Origin: Auriscalpium vulgare | Taxonomy: Eukaryota; Basidiomycota; Agaricomycetes; Russulales; Auriscalpiaceae | Assembly (NCBI GenBank): GCA_019915015.1 | Contig: JAHBBC010000002.1 | Coordinates: 3,146,678 to 3,210,677, forward strand | Length of the DNA stretch: 64,000 nucleotides | Reading direction: 5' to 3' | In this document: one piece after another, positions 12,501-23,885 of the stretch | How positions within the stretch are numbered: position 1 is the stretch's first letter | How the letters are laid out: the number at the start of each line of letters is the position of its first letter | Translations under genes and position numbers: made by a program | The notes under the pieces: model-generated | Databases searched by the model: none | The model's input: the letters and a program-made list of their open reading frames with translations, nothing else | What the model was told of the DNA's origin: nothing

Positions 12501-13296
12501 CACCCCATTGCACTGATCTGTCTGGCAAGGAAGGACCACCTGTGACGCCCTTGCAAACACTTGCAAATGCCAGTGAAGGCCACGCGTCGGGCAAGAGGGG
12601 GGCACAGATGCAGCGACTGTATTCAGTGGGAGCTACGTGCGGCGCCCGCTGCGGAGGCCGTCTCATCCACTCCCCGAGGACGAGGACTCGTCAATGCCGG
12701 CAAACCCACCGCCCCAGACGTCGTCATGCCAGCCATTCCACCCCGAGCCGCCTCAGGCGTCCCCTTCCCCGCCATTGCCCACCCCCGAGACGCCCCAGCC
12801 ATTCCGCCTCCAGACAGCAGCGATCGCGTTGCGGACCATCTGGTCGTTGACGCGTGGAGGCCCCGCAGGGGCCCTCAGTGGCCCACCAAATACTCCCCTC
12901 TCGCTCGTGCCCCGCTTCTTCCGCAGCAATGCCGCCCGGACAGGATCCCACACAATCCCGCCGTCCTTCCAGACACATCCGGAGGCTGGCGCGCCCCTGC
13001 TCCACGCTGTGAGCGATCTGCGACGGGCGAGTGCTCATAGGACCCACCATCTTATGGCCGTCTCCTCTCGCTGCTTCAGCTTGCGAGCCTCTCGCTTCCA
13101 ACTGGGCTCGGTCCTGTTCAAGCGCATCGGATGCTGGTGTGCAGGGTGCTTGGTGGTGGAGGCTGCAGCGGTGGTGGACGCGGTACGAGAGGCGGACTGG
13201 CGCAAGCTCGCAGACTCCTTCCCACGCCGGCTCGTTCTCGCCCAGGCGGCCCGAGACAACCGACTAATTATAAGACAACCGCAAGGGCCCGTCGCG
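12501..13296. other. Unassigned stretch with a Pro/Ser-rich open frame
   Basis: An open frame at 12637-13350 (plus, 237 codons) is proline- and serine-rich at first and more ordinary after 13040. It matches no family I recognise, and its end runs into a palindrome module. Its coding status is doubtful. Competing frames on the minus strand are as long. Confidence 0.25.
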
Positions 13297-13700
13297 GACG
13301 GACGGCCGCGGACGCCGCGCGGCACTCCTACGCAATCACGTGACCTGTAAGAGGTGGCCTGGGAGTGTCCGTCCTGGCCGGACGCGCACACTCCCAACCC
13401 TTGATAGCGACCTTGACAAATTCTGAAATCCTCGAAGCCCTGTTTACGCGCCATATCAGGTAGTTTGTTATCATGCCGGTGGAGCGCAGCCAAAATTATG
13501 TGGGCAGACGGTCGCGCGACGCGACGTCGGACGCGGCTCTCCTGCAAAATCACGTGACTTGCATGGGGCGGTCTGCGAGCGTCCGTCCCGGACGGACGCG
13601 CCCATCCCCTCAGAGCGACCTCAACAACCCGTCCCATGTCGCATTCCCAAACCCCCACCTTAGCAACAACCACCGCTTTCGAGGTGTTCCAATAGCGAAT
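13297..13700. repeat. Two palindrome-CACGTG modules
   Basis: First module: half palindrome cgtcgcggacggac (about 13300), then TCACGTGA near 13335, then gtccgtcctggccggac (about 13374, one mismatch in the arms). Second module: a degenerate half site near 13520, TCACGTGA near 13552, and the exact palindrome GTCCGTC-CCG-GACGGAC at 13581-13597. The sequence after it (to about 13740) recurs inverted at about 56530-56680. Confidence 0.75.
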
Positions 13701-13894
13701 TATGGTGGCGGAATGCCTTAATTTGCCCTGCCTGGTAGGTGTCTCACTATTGTGATGTTTCAGGCCCGTTTACATTCCTCTCTGCGCTATGTTTATATCT
13801 CGCCGCGCGCTGCGCGGTCCGTCCTCGACGTTCATCCTGCATGACATGATGGTGCGATAACACTTGTTTGAAACAGGACTTAAACAACTTGTAC

Positions 13895-15263
13895 CTAAGC
13901 CACCTTCACCTTAACAACCGTACAGCTCCACCTCTTTATCTTTAGCCCTGGAGCTCCCTCCTCCCACGCCGCGAGTATCCCTTTTGTCATCCTGCAACAC
14001 GAAAGCATGACCGAAAATGCAGCCCGATCCCGACTCGTCCTCCACATCTCGACATCCTGGGGGAATGTCGCAGTCGGGGAGTTCATGAAGTTCACCTCGT
14101 CAATATTCAACGTGTGCAGGCTGGGCAGGTACGACCCATCCACAGGCGCCTTACTCATCGCCTGACAGAAGGCCAGCGCGTTGTGTCCGTCGACCGTCAC
14201 CTCGTACAGGTGGTGGGCCGATGCCAGCCATTCCCTCCACACATCTTCATCGGCCGACGTGTCGCCTACTGAGTAAAGCAGCCGCTCTATCTTGAGCCCG
14301 GACATCGCAGGGACAGCAGCCTGGGCAAGATGACGACTCAGCGCGAGGCGCCAAGGGACAGTGATGTAGCAGGCCTTAACCTCGTCACCGTGCGTGCGCG
14401 CGATTATATGGATCCTCAGGTGGCCCTCCCATTTTTCAATACAAGCATCGTAGGCAATGTCTTCGACATTCTCCTGTAAAAGATGTTCAACCCTTCATTG
14501 AATGAATTGCAAAATATAACCTGAACCCCACCTGTCCCATTCCAGTGGGGGGATTCACCATGAGCCGGATGAACGCCTCCTCTGATATCGCTGGGTAGGC
14601 CTCTGGCCAATCGTTGGGGAACCACATATAGGCACGTTGACAGTTGGATGGGTGATGGATGTGTGAGATGAGCGTTGTAGCCTCCCCCATGGACTCCCCC
14701 CAAATAGTCAGGTTCTCCAGTTTCGGCAAGGTGATGGTTGGTTGGGTGCCTCCGGGCAGAAGGTGAATTCGCACTGCAAGGTTCGTCAGGCCAGCGAAGG
14801 CGCCGCAGAACCGCAGTACCTCCGGCATGCGCAAGTCCACCGCGTACACCGGATGGTTGGAGATTGCAAGTGACTTCAATGGCCCGGCAAGAACCTCCTT
14901 CGAAAGATCACTCCACAAGGCGCGAGTATCATCAGTCACAAAGAAATGGAGGCGTTCCAAGCGGTCCTGGCAAGCCAAGATTGTTTTGACCATCTGCTTC
15001 GATAATGTGCGGCGCAGTTTGACTGGCCGCACGACCAGGGTGATTGGTGCGCGACGCGTCCTCTCGAGGTACTTCGCCACAGCGCCCGGGCCATGTCGGG
15101 TGTAGATTGTGACCCACAGTGCAGGCAAATTGACGGCAACGTGATTCCAATCCCGGCACACCAGCAAGACGACCGTCCAACTTCCACTCCGTGAATGTTT
15201 CACGATTGCCTTCAAGTGTAGGAATATTTCTCCCAATGTTTCTGCTGCCAGACGTGAGGGCAT
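13895..15263 (-). CDS. F-box-like protein A
   Basis: Two exons, 15263-14532 and 14473-13895, join in phase 0 across a 58-bp intron (donor GTGGGG, acceptor TTTTACAG) to give 436 residues. The N-terminus (LAAETLGEIFLHL.., followed by LLVCRDWN) fits an F-box-like helix pair. The rest lacks clear repeats but has the spaced hydrophobic pattern of Agaricomycete F-box proteins with a C-terminal LRR-like region. It is clearly paralogous to gene D at 36.7 kb (shared NPPT/KPPT exon end, GAFAGLT, YLPSL, ATFPQDV), with the same intron position and almost the same length (436 against 437). F-box proteins usually link substrates to SCF ubiquitin ligases; the role here is inferred. A TATA-like box lies about 115 bp upstream. 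Confidence 0.8.
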
Positions 15264-15371
15264 TCTTGATCACTACTCCACTTCGTTAGCATCATCAATG
15301 CAAGGGCCTTAGACTTTGAAGACCTACCAAGACTGGGGCTTTCAAAGGCTGCACCAGAGGAAAACCTGGTC

Positions 15372-15386
15372 ACAGCCCTTTTATAC
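15372..15386 (-). promoter_or_regulatory. TATA-like box of F-box gene A
   Basis: On the minus strand the sequence reads CGTATAAAAGGGC, about 115 bp upstream of the ATG. Three palindrome sites lie further upstream (15575, 15853, 15925). Confidence 0.5.
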
Positions 15387-15559
15387 GAGCTGCTTTCCCG
15401 GTATGTCCAGGCGAATGATACATTGGTGATGCCATCAACAATCTATCGCCTATCATATACTATACATGTTGGCCCTGCTGCAGGGCTATGACCGACCCTG
15501 ACGCAGGCTTGTCACCGACCCTGTCGCAGTGACCCTGTGTCAGGGTACCATGCCCAACC

Positions 15560-16110
15560 CTGACACCAGGTTGCGTCCGTCCCGGACGGACACGTGCGCG
15601 CCTGCCCACAAAGTGGTTCACGCCAGCCGAGCAACATGACAACTTCATCGCTGGCAGCTGGTTCAGGCAGGACACCTCATGCAGGTCACGTGATTGGCCA
15701 GGAGAGGCACGAGCCGTCTGTACGGACACCCTGAGGATTGGACACTTCTTGCCCACCGGCGTGAAACAGGCTTCCCCTGATGTGGCGCGTAAACACTGCT
15801 GTCGTAGTCGAGCATCGAACAATATGCCAAGGTCGCTATCAAGGGGTGGAGCTGTCCGTCCTGGACGGACGCTCCCTGACCACCCCATACAGGTCACGTG
15901 TTCGCACAGGGGGTGCCGCGAACCGTCCGTCCGCGACGGACAAATAGGGTCGATGCGGCGGACACCTGTTGCCTACATAGTTTGGCTGCGCTCCACTGGC
16001 ATGAAAACAAGCTACCGGGGTGTGAAAAGTGCCGTCGTACTTAATCCATCCTGTCGAGCATTTAACACTGTCAAGCTCGCTAACCTCATTGTCTCCTACT
16101 ATAGGGGACA
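15560..16110. repeat. Palindrome-CACGTG module and flank, third copy
   Basis: Contains exact palindromes at 15575-15591 (centre CCG), 15853-15869 (CTG) and 15925-15941 (CGC), with GTCACGTG near 15694 and near 15893. From about 15835 to 16090 the order of blocks (palindrome, GGTCACGTG, GTGCCGCGA, palindrome, TGCGCTCCACTGGCATGAAA, TCCTGTCGAG) matches 56660-56880, so this is a dispersed repeat of about 250 bp. Confidence 0.75.
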
Positions 16111-16197
16111 ATTGGTTGGGCGCGTCGGCGCTGAGACGTAGTCATCTACCCGTGGCATTTGCATGTTCATCGCGAATCGATGAGGCGCACCCCAACA

Positions 16198-16235
16198 GTG
16201 GTGGTTGAGTAAGTAGTACTAAAGACTGGTAGAGT
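16198..16235 (+). repeat. Left terminal inverted repeat of the KDZ element
   Basis: GTGGTGGT, a 4-base mismatch, TAAGTA, then GTACTAAAGACTG. It aligns to the reverse complement of 27986-28015 with one gap. The first eight bases are identical at both ends. Confidence 0.55.
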
Positions 16236-16279
16236 AGTGTATGTGAAGTAGCTAGTGCAAGTGCAATGCGAGTACCATT

Positions 16280-17210
16280 AGTAAATACTTAGCAGTAGGA
16301 CTAGCAGGCCCAGGGCTACTATTGCGCTTACTATAGTAAATACCAGTAGGACTAGCAGGCCCAGGGCTACTATTGCGCTTACTATAGTAAATACTATCAC
16401 TGCTAGTCTACTCAATACTACTAGAACCCCGAGTTTTACTCCCTGCTGGAATACCAGGAATGTAGCTCACTTGTGTATTAGATTATACATCTAGTAGATA
16501 CCAGTATTAGATAACAGGCGATATCTATGGTCTAATGCCTCCAGATTACACTGGGCTAGATTAACTGTTAGCAATCTATTAAGCTAGACTGTATTGTATT
16601 TCATAGCACTTATGTTGACCATGCAATCTACAATATTTTCACTGATAACAGGCATTATCTAATAGCCAACCATTGGAGATCAGACTCAGTAGATAACATT
16701 GATCTGTTGACCTGCCTTTCAAGATCGGATCCAATAGATGAGATATCTGGTGGATAGTACTGGGTGATTACCCAGCCAGTATATCTGAAGGTTTGGGCCC
16801 GAACTATATTGAATGTGTTAGTAGATCATTAATCTTATCTATTGCCCCCTCTTTGAGATCCCGATCAGTAGATAACAGCGTCTGATATACTGGCCCCTGC
16901 TTCCAGATTACACAGCATATCCAGTGGTACTGTGTGGTCTCAGGTTCGGGAGCGGCCTATCTTGAAATTTTCAGTAGATCGCAAATCTTATCTATTGACC
17001 GCTCTTCAAGATCGCACGCAGTAGATAACAGTGTCTTATCTATCGGCCAATGCTTCGAGATTACCCGGCATATCTAGTTGGCGGTGATCTATATGCATTG
17101 TCAAGTGCAGTAGACTACACAAAGTATCGCTTGTAGGCAGCGGCACCCTTGAAAACATGTCATCCATCCCCACTGTGCGTGCACTGGTAGGCCTAGTAAA
17201 TACTATTTGA
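16280..17210. repeat. Left subterminal repeats of the KDZ element
   Basis: No gene. A 45-bp unit (gactagcaggcccagggcta..tatagtaaatac) is duplicated at about 16300-16390. Between about 16640 and 17085 two or more diverged units of about 185 bp contain AGTAGATAACAG.GTCT and CAGATTACAC.GCATATC. The nonamer AGTAAATAC occurs four times here and again at the right end. Confidence 0.65.
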
Positions 17211-17298
17211 CTTAGAGGATTGCGGGCACGCGACTTAAGTGTAACTGAAGACAAGATTCCCACGCACTCAATTGCTACAACTAAGGTACAATATGCGA

Positions 17299-20200
17299 CT
17301 ACTGCAACTCGTCACCACTGGACTCTGACGACTCCGACGACTCCGACGACTCTGACGACATATCTGACACGTCGTCTGCTTCTTCAGCGCTTTGCGGAGG
17401 GTGATCGGGCACGGGGGAGGCTTGCGATGGAAGTGTCGAGGGTGACGCGTCACTGGGCCATAAATCAGCGTGCCCCAGCTCAACCAACAGAGGCCGCCAC
17501 ATCGCGATATACGAGTCCGCGAGCTCATCGTGGTGCGCAGCCTGACGAAATGCGTAGGCCTTCAGACCTGCAAGCGTGTCAGGTGGAAGATCACTGCGAG
17601 CAGACGATCGGCTTCGCCACCAGTCTGCGCGACCGCGCATGAAGCGGACCGCGCGTGGCATTTCTTCTTTGATGAGTTCTACCTCCTCAACCCAGCGGTC
17701 GATGCGGGCCCTTGATGTCACCCAGTCAACGCGAACACCTGTCGATCAAGCCATCAGCCAGCGAATGGAAAGGTATTGATGACTCACTATCATTGACCTC
17801 ATCCTCCGTAGCCTCCTCCACAACCGCACCGGGAATATCGCGAGCGTCAGCTCGCAATGTCTGCCAAATCCACGAGACCTCAAAATTGCCCTTGCCAAGC
17901 TTGTCCCGTTCGATTCGCGCCGGGCGTATGTCTTCGTCCTTGAGCGCAAGAAGCTGCGACTTCCAGCTGCCGTCAGGATCGAGGATCATGAGCGCATCGT
18001 AAGCGGCTCGATAGCGCTCGACGTGGCGCTGCATTTTGTCATGGAGCTGTTGCAATTGGGCACGCGCACGGGTATTCGCATTTTGACCTGGGCCGTCGAC
18101 ATGTACACGCTTGTAGTGTACCATACCGTGCTTGATGCGAATAGCGCGACGCAGCTGAAACGTAGCAGAACCGTAAGTTTGTGTGCTTCGAACATGCGGA
18201 TGACGACGCACCTGATGCAGGGCATCCTGCGCCTGGCCCTGGCGAAGACGCCGCTCCTTGTCAACCAATCCTGGAACGCACCCAGACATGCGAAGCTCCG
18301 GCGGCATCTGAGAGGGTAGAAACAGAGTCTCTGTCTCTGGCGCGCCAACTTTGAGGACGGTGTCGTCGCCGGATGGGTTGGGGGCCGATGATGGCAACAG
18401 CTGCGCGATGCACGCTATGTAAAGAAGCTGGACTTGCCGCCAGCTGGTGATGCGGCGGCGGAGCGCATTCTGCTTCTCCTTGAACGCGATGACATCGTTG
18501 GTGAGGTGCTTCTTTCGCTTTCGCTTGCCGTCGTCGTTGTCGGCGTCGTCTTCAGCCGGTTTCGGCAATTTCTTCTGTCTAGCCCGCAGAATGCGCCTGC
18601 GCACAGGAAATCAGCTACGCACTCCTTCGGGAGTCGAACCAATACCTACTGTTGCTCTTCAATGTCAAACCCAACATGAAGGAAGACGCTCGCGGTCGTC
18701 TCGTGCGGGGAAAGATGCCCGCGCGCAGCCTCCCTCGCTTCCTCGTCGGCCAGTTCGAGGCGTACATCGGCCAGGGTTGTTACTTCGGATCATTTGTAAG
18801 TCGCTAAGCTCGATAACACTATCAACTGTGTGACTCATCGGCATTCGGCTCTTTGTACGGGTTCGGGGCCTTCTTGTCACTGTTATATACACGCATCATC
18901 TCATACCACTCCTCTCGCAAGGCGACTGGGATGTGCTGCGACATCTCCTCGAATTTTGGCCGGTGAGTAGCGAGCGCAAGGGTGGCGGCCTTCAGAGATT
19001 TCTTCAGGGCGGTACCTGAGATGTTATCAGCACACCGTTCAACAAGTAGCCGAGATCACGCACCAAGATTGATGGTTTTGCGCCAATTGAAGGCGCCCAG
19101 GATGTCGTCGAGCGACTCGTGCCGATGGGGACCGCCCATTTCGCGCGTGCTCAAAGCTACAGGATTGAGTTCCGCCCAGCCGGACTCAATCGACTCGCCG
19201 TGAGTCCGCCCAACACCGAACATCTCGTTGTAAGAGAACTTCTCCTGACAATCTGGACCGTGAGCAATCAGATGAAATTTCGGCACCGCCCAATTGATGT
19301 CGAGGGAATCGAAGACGCCGTGTGCCTCGGGGTAACGGGCCATCCGGAAGTCAAAATTGCGCGAGAACGAGCAAGCAATGTCGTACGATATGAATATTTG
19401 TTTGACGTCGGGCAAGCTGAGTTTCAGCGCGGCAAGGAGCATGTAATCCATACACGAGTATCTACGAGGCCCTGTGAGTTGTAACACAACACGCGTGAAG
19501 AACAACGAACACACTTTTCCCCTTTCGCCAAGTCCCCGATAGCGTGTCGCAGATAGAAGCAGTGCCGAGAACATATGACGGCGCCGACACCATTGATGCT
19601 GAATCTCTTGAGCGCAGGCATGTTCGCGCGGTCGACGGCCGAGTGATTTGAATCACAGTATTTCATCTCCACGGCAAATAAATATCAGATGCTAAATGGT
19701 GCGAAATGTCGACATACCTCTTTCTCGTCCGCGTACTTGGCGACGTGCACATTGTAGTCGGATTGCTTGACGAAGTAACCCCATCCAGGCGAGAGCTCTA
19801 TGTCCTTGACGCCTCGATTCTTCATTTTGAGCTTGAAATTCGCGTCGATGGCCAAATACGCAGCGTGTCTCCATCTAGAAAGCAAAATTAGCCTCTGATG
19901 AATGTGAGTCACGAGATGTACTCACTTGTCGTCGTCTGGCGCCGCTTCCCAACCCTCAGGCATATTCCTCCCAGGGTGCGGACAGATCGGGCATTCAACG
20001 ACGAGTTCCCCGGGTGCGGTCGCGTTGATGCCGGCCGCGTCATGGCCCCTCCCCGCACGCCTGAGCATGCGCACGTTCCTGAAACATCGTACAGAGCGCA
20101 GAAACTCCTTGTACCTGTACTTTATCAAGGTCAGTGTCGAACAGCCAGTGCTCAATACCATATGGACCACACACCTTGATTTTCTGCGTACCGAGACCGT

Positions 20201-21177
20201 CCGTAAGACGCTGGAGGCCGCACCAATAGTCGTAAGCGTTGATCTTCCCCTGCATCGTGAGGGCATGAAACGTCTTGAGAGCACGGAGAGTGACGACCGT
20301 CTGCGGGCGCTCAATAGTTGCGGGCCATAGAGAGGCGCGGAGAAGCTGGATGAAGTGTCGCGATGAGCCGATACGCGCGCAGTCGCAATAGTCGGCTTGA
20401 ACTTCGTGGATGCCTGTGATGTCGATGACGGTCAAAGACACGTCCTTCTTGAAGGGGATGGGGCAAGCATGTCCGTCGTGGCCTAACTGGATTCGAAGGC
20501 CGGCTTCCCGCAGCGAGTACCTGTCATAAAATGCGCCATTCCAACGCTGCGCCCAAGACCATCAGACGACTCCAGGCCCGTAGATATTCATAACTCACCT
20601 GCAGTCTGTGGAGCGGACTTGCATGGTGTGTCTCAACCACGCATGCGCGACACAGCAGCACCCCGCCGGTGCAGTCGATGCACTTCACATCTCCACTCTC
20701 TCCGGTTTTGCAGCTCGGATTGGCGCACGATGACAGGCCGTCTTGCTCTCCGAGACCCTCCAGCCGGAGCAGCTCCTGAACAAATACCTCGCGGAACGGC
20801 AGCCAGTCGACAAGCGGCTTTGTCTTGCTCTGCAGTCAGGTCAGTTCGCATCAGGGCGGGCATAGTGCGCGACATACCTGGCGGTAACGCCGCCGCCGTC
20901 GCTTCAGCTGCGGGACCTCGACGGGATAGAATACGTCTGGACTGTACTCGTCCAGTGCAGGGTCTTCTGCTGTGGAAAGGGCCACTGGCTGTTCGACAGC
21001 CTCTTGGTAATGCCTGGTGGATTGCTGGATCCGCTGACGTGTCGCGTCTTGACGAACAGAGATATTTACGTGGTGAGAGTAGACAGGTGCTGGAGGCTCG
21101 TCGTCGTCGACCATCTTCCGAGCGACGGCGCGCGACTGCTTTCGTTTCTTCATGACAGAGGTTACTGGCTCAGCCAA
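17299..21177 (-). CDS. KDZ transposase with CxC2-like cysteine cluster
   Basis: DNA transposase of the Kyakuja-Dileera-Zisupton class. Exons that join in frame: 21177-20878, 20829-20599, 20546-20175, 20119-19926, 19874-19718, 19666-19515, 19461-19064, then 19015 to about 18850. Further exons cover about 18790-18660 and 18604 to about 17775, and the last runs from about 17735 to 17299. The second exon carries the cysteine cluster (CANPSC, CIDCTGG, LLCRAC, THHASPLH). The core has ISYDIACSF, PKFHLIAHGPDC and SIESGWAELNP, as expected for the RNase H-like KDZ core; the C-terminus has LRVDWVTSRARIDRW and an acidic SSE-repeat tail. About 1,080 residues. The junction near 18790-18850 could not be resolved, so a frameshift there is possible. 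It is oriented away from the other large genes of the element. Confidence 0.88.
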
Positions 21178-21317
21178 AATGATTCCGCGGGAGTGGACTC
21201 GTAAGCGCCCGTATGACTACAAGACTTAAGAGGCGCGCGGTGATGTACTTGTACTCAAAAATATATTGTACGAGTACTTAGAAACCATAGATTCGTTTGA
21301 AAACGACGCTGTGGACT

Positions 21318-22026
21318 CTAGAGAAAAGGCTGGATAAGTCTGAATTGCCGCAGCAACGTACAAAGTGTTAGCACTGACCGTCGCCCGGTAAAAATATGCG
21401 CGCTGTCCTCCAGCGCCCAGTCGTGAACGTCTTTTCCCTGCGCACTGAAGTCCGCTTCCTGGTGAAGGCCAGCTACCAGCCGTCTGTAGCGGTGGATCTT
21501 GCTGTCAAGGTTGGCGGGACTGTGAGTCGTGTCCGAAGCGGCTAGAAGATCGTCCACGGTTCCAAGAATGCGGTCAATTGCAGCACGGACGCGGTGCGTG
21601 TATCGCGAAGGCCAGTCGAGGGGATACTGCGCCATGATGGAATGGCGCAGGAAGCTCCAATGTTCCAACACTTCGTGTTCACGGGCGTGCATGAACGCAG
21701 TCCGTTTCGGGTCGATATCCACGGCCTTGCACGCAATGTCATTCATGTACATCCTTGATGGCAAAGAGAAGTTAGCATGAGACGCACAGAACAGATTTGT
21801 GGAAAGGGGCGCACCAGCGTAATCCGCTATTCATCGCCCGCCGCCTGTCCTCCTCGCGCTCCCGTTCAGCCTTGCCAACTTTACGCCGACCGCCCCGTTT
21901 GACATCGTTGTAAACTTTCTGATAGTGAAGACGCTTCTCTCTGTGTCTAAACTCGCGTCAGATGCAGGCATTATTGTGAGCAGAGCGACGTACTTACTTC
22001 AGATAATCGGTGGTCGTCCCGACCAT
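21318..22026 (-). CDS. Small basic protein of the KDZ element
   Basis: Not recognised. A spliced frame of about 197 residues can be read: start at 22026 (MVGTTTDYL), intron, a strongly basic segment (HREKRLHYQKVY, KRGGRRKVGK, EREREEDRRR), intron, then a helical part (MYMNDIACKAVDID, HEVLEHWSFLRHS, WPSRYTHRVRAAIDR) ending at 21318. The two introns are short with usable GT/AG sites, and the frame is kept. It lies just upstream of the transposase on the same strand. The basic N-terminus suggests nucleic-acid binding, which is inference only. Confidence 0.5.
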
Positions 22027-22605
22027 GCCTTGTCTTGAATGCCGGCGCTACGAGTACCGGACGCGCTGCTGCAGAATTCCTGTGATAATATACTGAGGAG
22101 TATTAGCTGATGTGTACTGAGATAGCAACGAACAGGAAGGAAGGTGGGTAGGTAGTGGATGTGGGCATGCGCAGAGTACAAGTGAGCGCCAGTTTGGCGT
22201 GCCAGAAATGGCGCGTCAGAAACCCAAATTCAGTACATCGTCGCCTGGGTCCATTATATTGTGCCGTACCCTCACAATAACTTGCTCATTAAAGTTGGCA
22301 TACTTCAAGGGGCATTCCTTTCCAAGACGATGGCGCTTTCTCCGACGTTTAAGAACAAATGAGAAAGAACAGAGACACTGAATGTCGTGTTTGAGGTGTA
22401 TCACTACTTCTCTTTGCGGCTCATTGGTGTTTTGCGAGTTCTACATGCACCGGGATTTACAAAGGATGCTAGGAGGGATGTTTCTATACCCTAACATTCG
22501 CACTTTCAATGAAATCTCAGCACCAGATTCATTTATTGTGTCGCCAGGACTGTGCTACATCTACAGACATGCACGGTACTCCTCCTACACAGCACGGACC
22601 CCTTG
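22027..22605. other. Intergenic, nothing recognised
   Basis: Space between the minus-strand genes at 21.3-22.0 and 22.6-23.6 kb. Only short open frames without recognisable motifs; no RNA gene or repeat was seen. Confidence 0.4.
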
Positions 22606-23631
22606 CTACTGGTCATTGGCGGGGGCGACGGGGGCGAAGAATGTGATGATTGGGTACCGCTCGTTGTACCACTGGATCCACGCTCGGCACTCGGCTTCCG
22701 TGCGGAACCCTCGAGAGACTGCGCCGGGCACCCCCAACACGTACTTGTCGTTGGCCCGAGCCCTAAACCAACGTCGCATGAGTTCTGAGTTCGTGCTCCT
22801 GAGTGAAAAATGACAACGTACGCCTTTGGGAATACTCCCGTTCGAGCGCCCCTCGCGATGGCAATGAATTGCCATCCTCCGCGAGGGCGAGAGCCTCGGG
22901 CAGCAGTAGTACTGGGGTCTGATAAGATAGTCAGCAGATGAGTCATAATGAGACACGCTCCACGCACCTTCGTCCCCAATATCAATGAAGCTACCCTCCG
23001 ATATGGCGGCAGGGCCCGACGACGCAGAAGATGAGACGCTTGACAGTGTCGGAGACGGCGGGGGACTGGTACTCGCAGCAGCCTCCGCAAGGGCATGCTC
23101 CAACGCATCCGTCTCGAACGCGGCGCCGGCATCAGGATCAGGGTCGTCTGTGGGCATGCCCGGGGCGGCGCCGGCGCCGGCGGGGGCCGGAGCTTGCTGA
23201 GCCGCTGTGAACTGCTGCATTGCTACAGCAACAAGCTGTTGCGCGATGGCAGCATTCACGAGCGAGCGGTGCGCGGCCTCGTACGTCGAAAAGCCAGCCC
23301 AGGTTGCGCCGGGAATCGTGCGCAGAAGGGGAGCAATAGTCACCCTGTGTAGAAATTAGCTTTGTCTTATCATACGGCAGACTTGCTTACCAGTTTGTGT
23401 GGACCCCGTCGAATGGGGTCCCCTCCACGGCGTAGTACTTGGAGACACCAGGGACAGGACTGTTGGTGTGACTGGGGAGAACAACGCTCGGGGGCGGCAA
23501 CGGGGGCAAGGGGTCGGTCGCTGTCGATCATTGTCAGATCTTGTTGCCGATGTCGCCGATCAGAGAGCGGCCAACGATACAGACAACGTACCAGGGAGGA
23601 AAGCAAAATTCATAGCGGGTGGGGCATTCAT
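22606..23631 (-). CDS. Protein with two RNase H1-N/viroplasmin-like modules
   Basis: A start at 23631 (MNAPPAMNFAF) joins over introns at about 23580-23510 and 23390-23345. The first module reads KYYAVEGTPFDGVHTNW..APLLRTIPGATWAGFSTYEAA, the pattern of the RNase H1 N-terminal (viroplasmin-like) fold, in which a YAV.G strand is followed by PGA...F.T..EA. A Ser/Pro/Ala-rich linker follows. The second module is split by introns: GWQFIAIARGARTGVFPK, then NDKYVLGVPGAVSRGF and TEAECRAWI. The fold is known to bind RNA/DNA hybrids or nucleic acid. No RNase H catalytic domain is present. It shares a divergent promoter of about 255 bp with the gene at 23886. It may be a transposon accessory protein; that role is inferred. 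Confidence 0.65.
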
Positions 23632-23885
23632 GGCGGTGGGGATGCGTTCACCAAACGTATCCCTACTGCAATAGATGGAGAAGAGGGAGGGAGGGAAGAT
23701 CGGTCAGTGTTAAATACCCCGCTCGATCACCTACCATTTTTGGTGATCGACGACCATTCTACTCTCCACCTGCTCCGTTTCACTCTAGTAAACACAATGC
23801 ACAGTAAATACCATCAAACAATACAGCGTCGGGTAAATACTGACCGTCCAGTGAAAACTTCACCTCCCACCGTTGCCCCCGCCTC

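Noticed and set aside
18625..18660. tRNA-like B box GGTTCGACTCC on the minus strand
   Set aside because: It lies in an intron of the KDZ transposase, and no matching A box or cloverleaf could be drawn.
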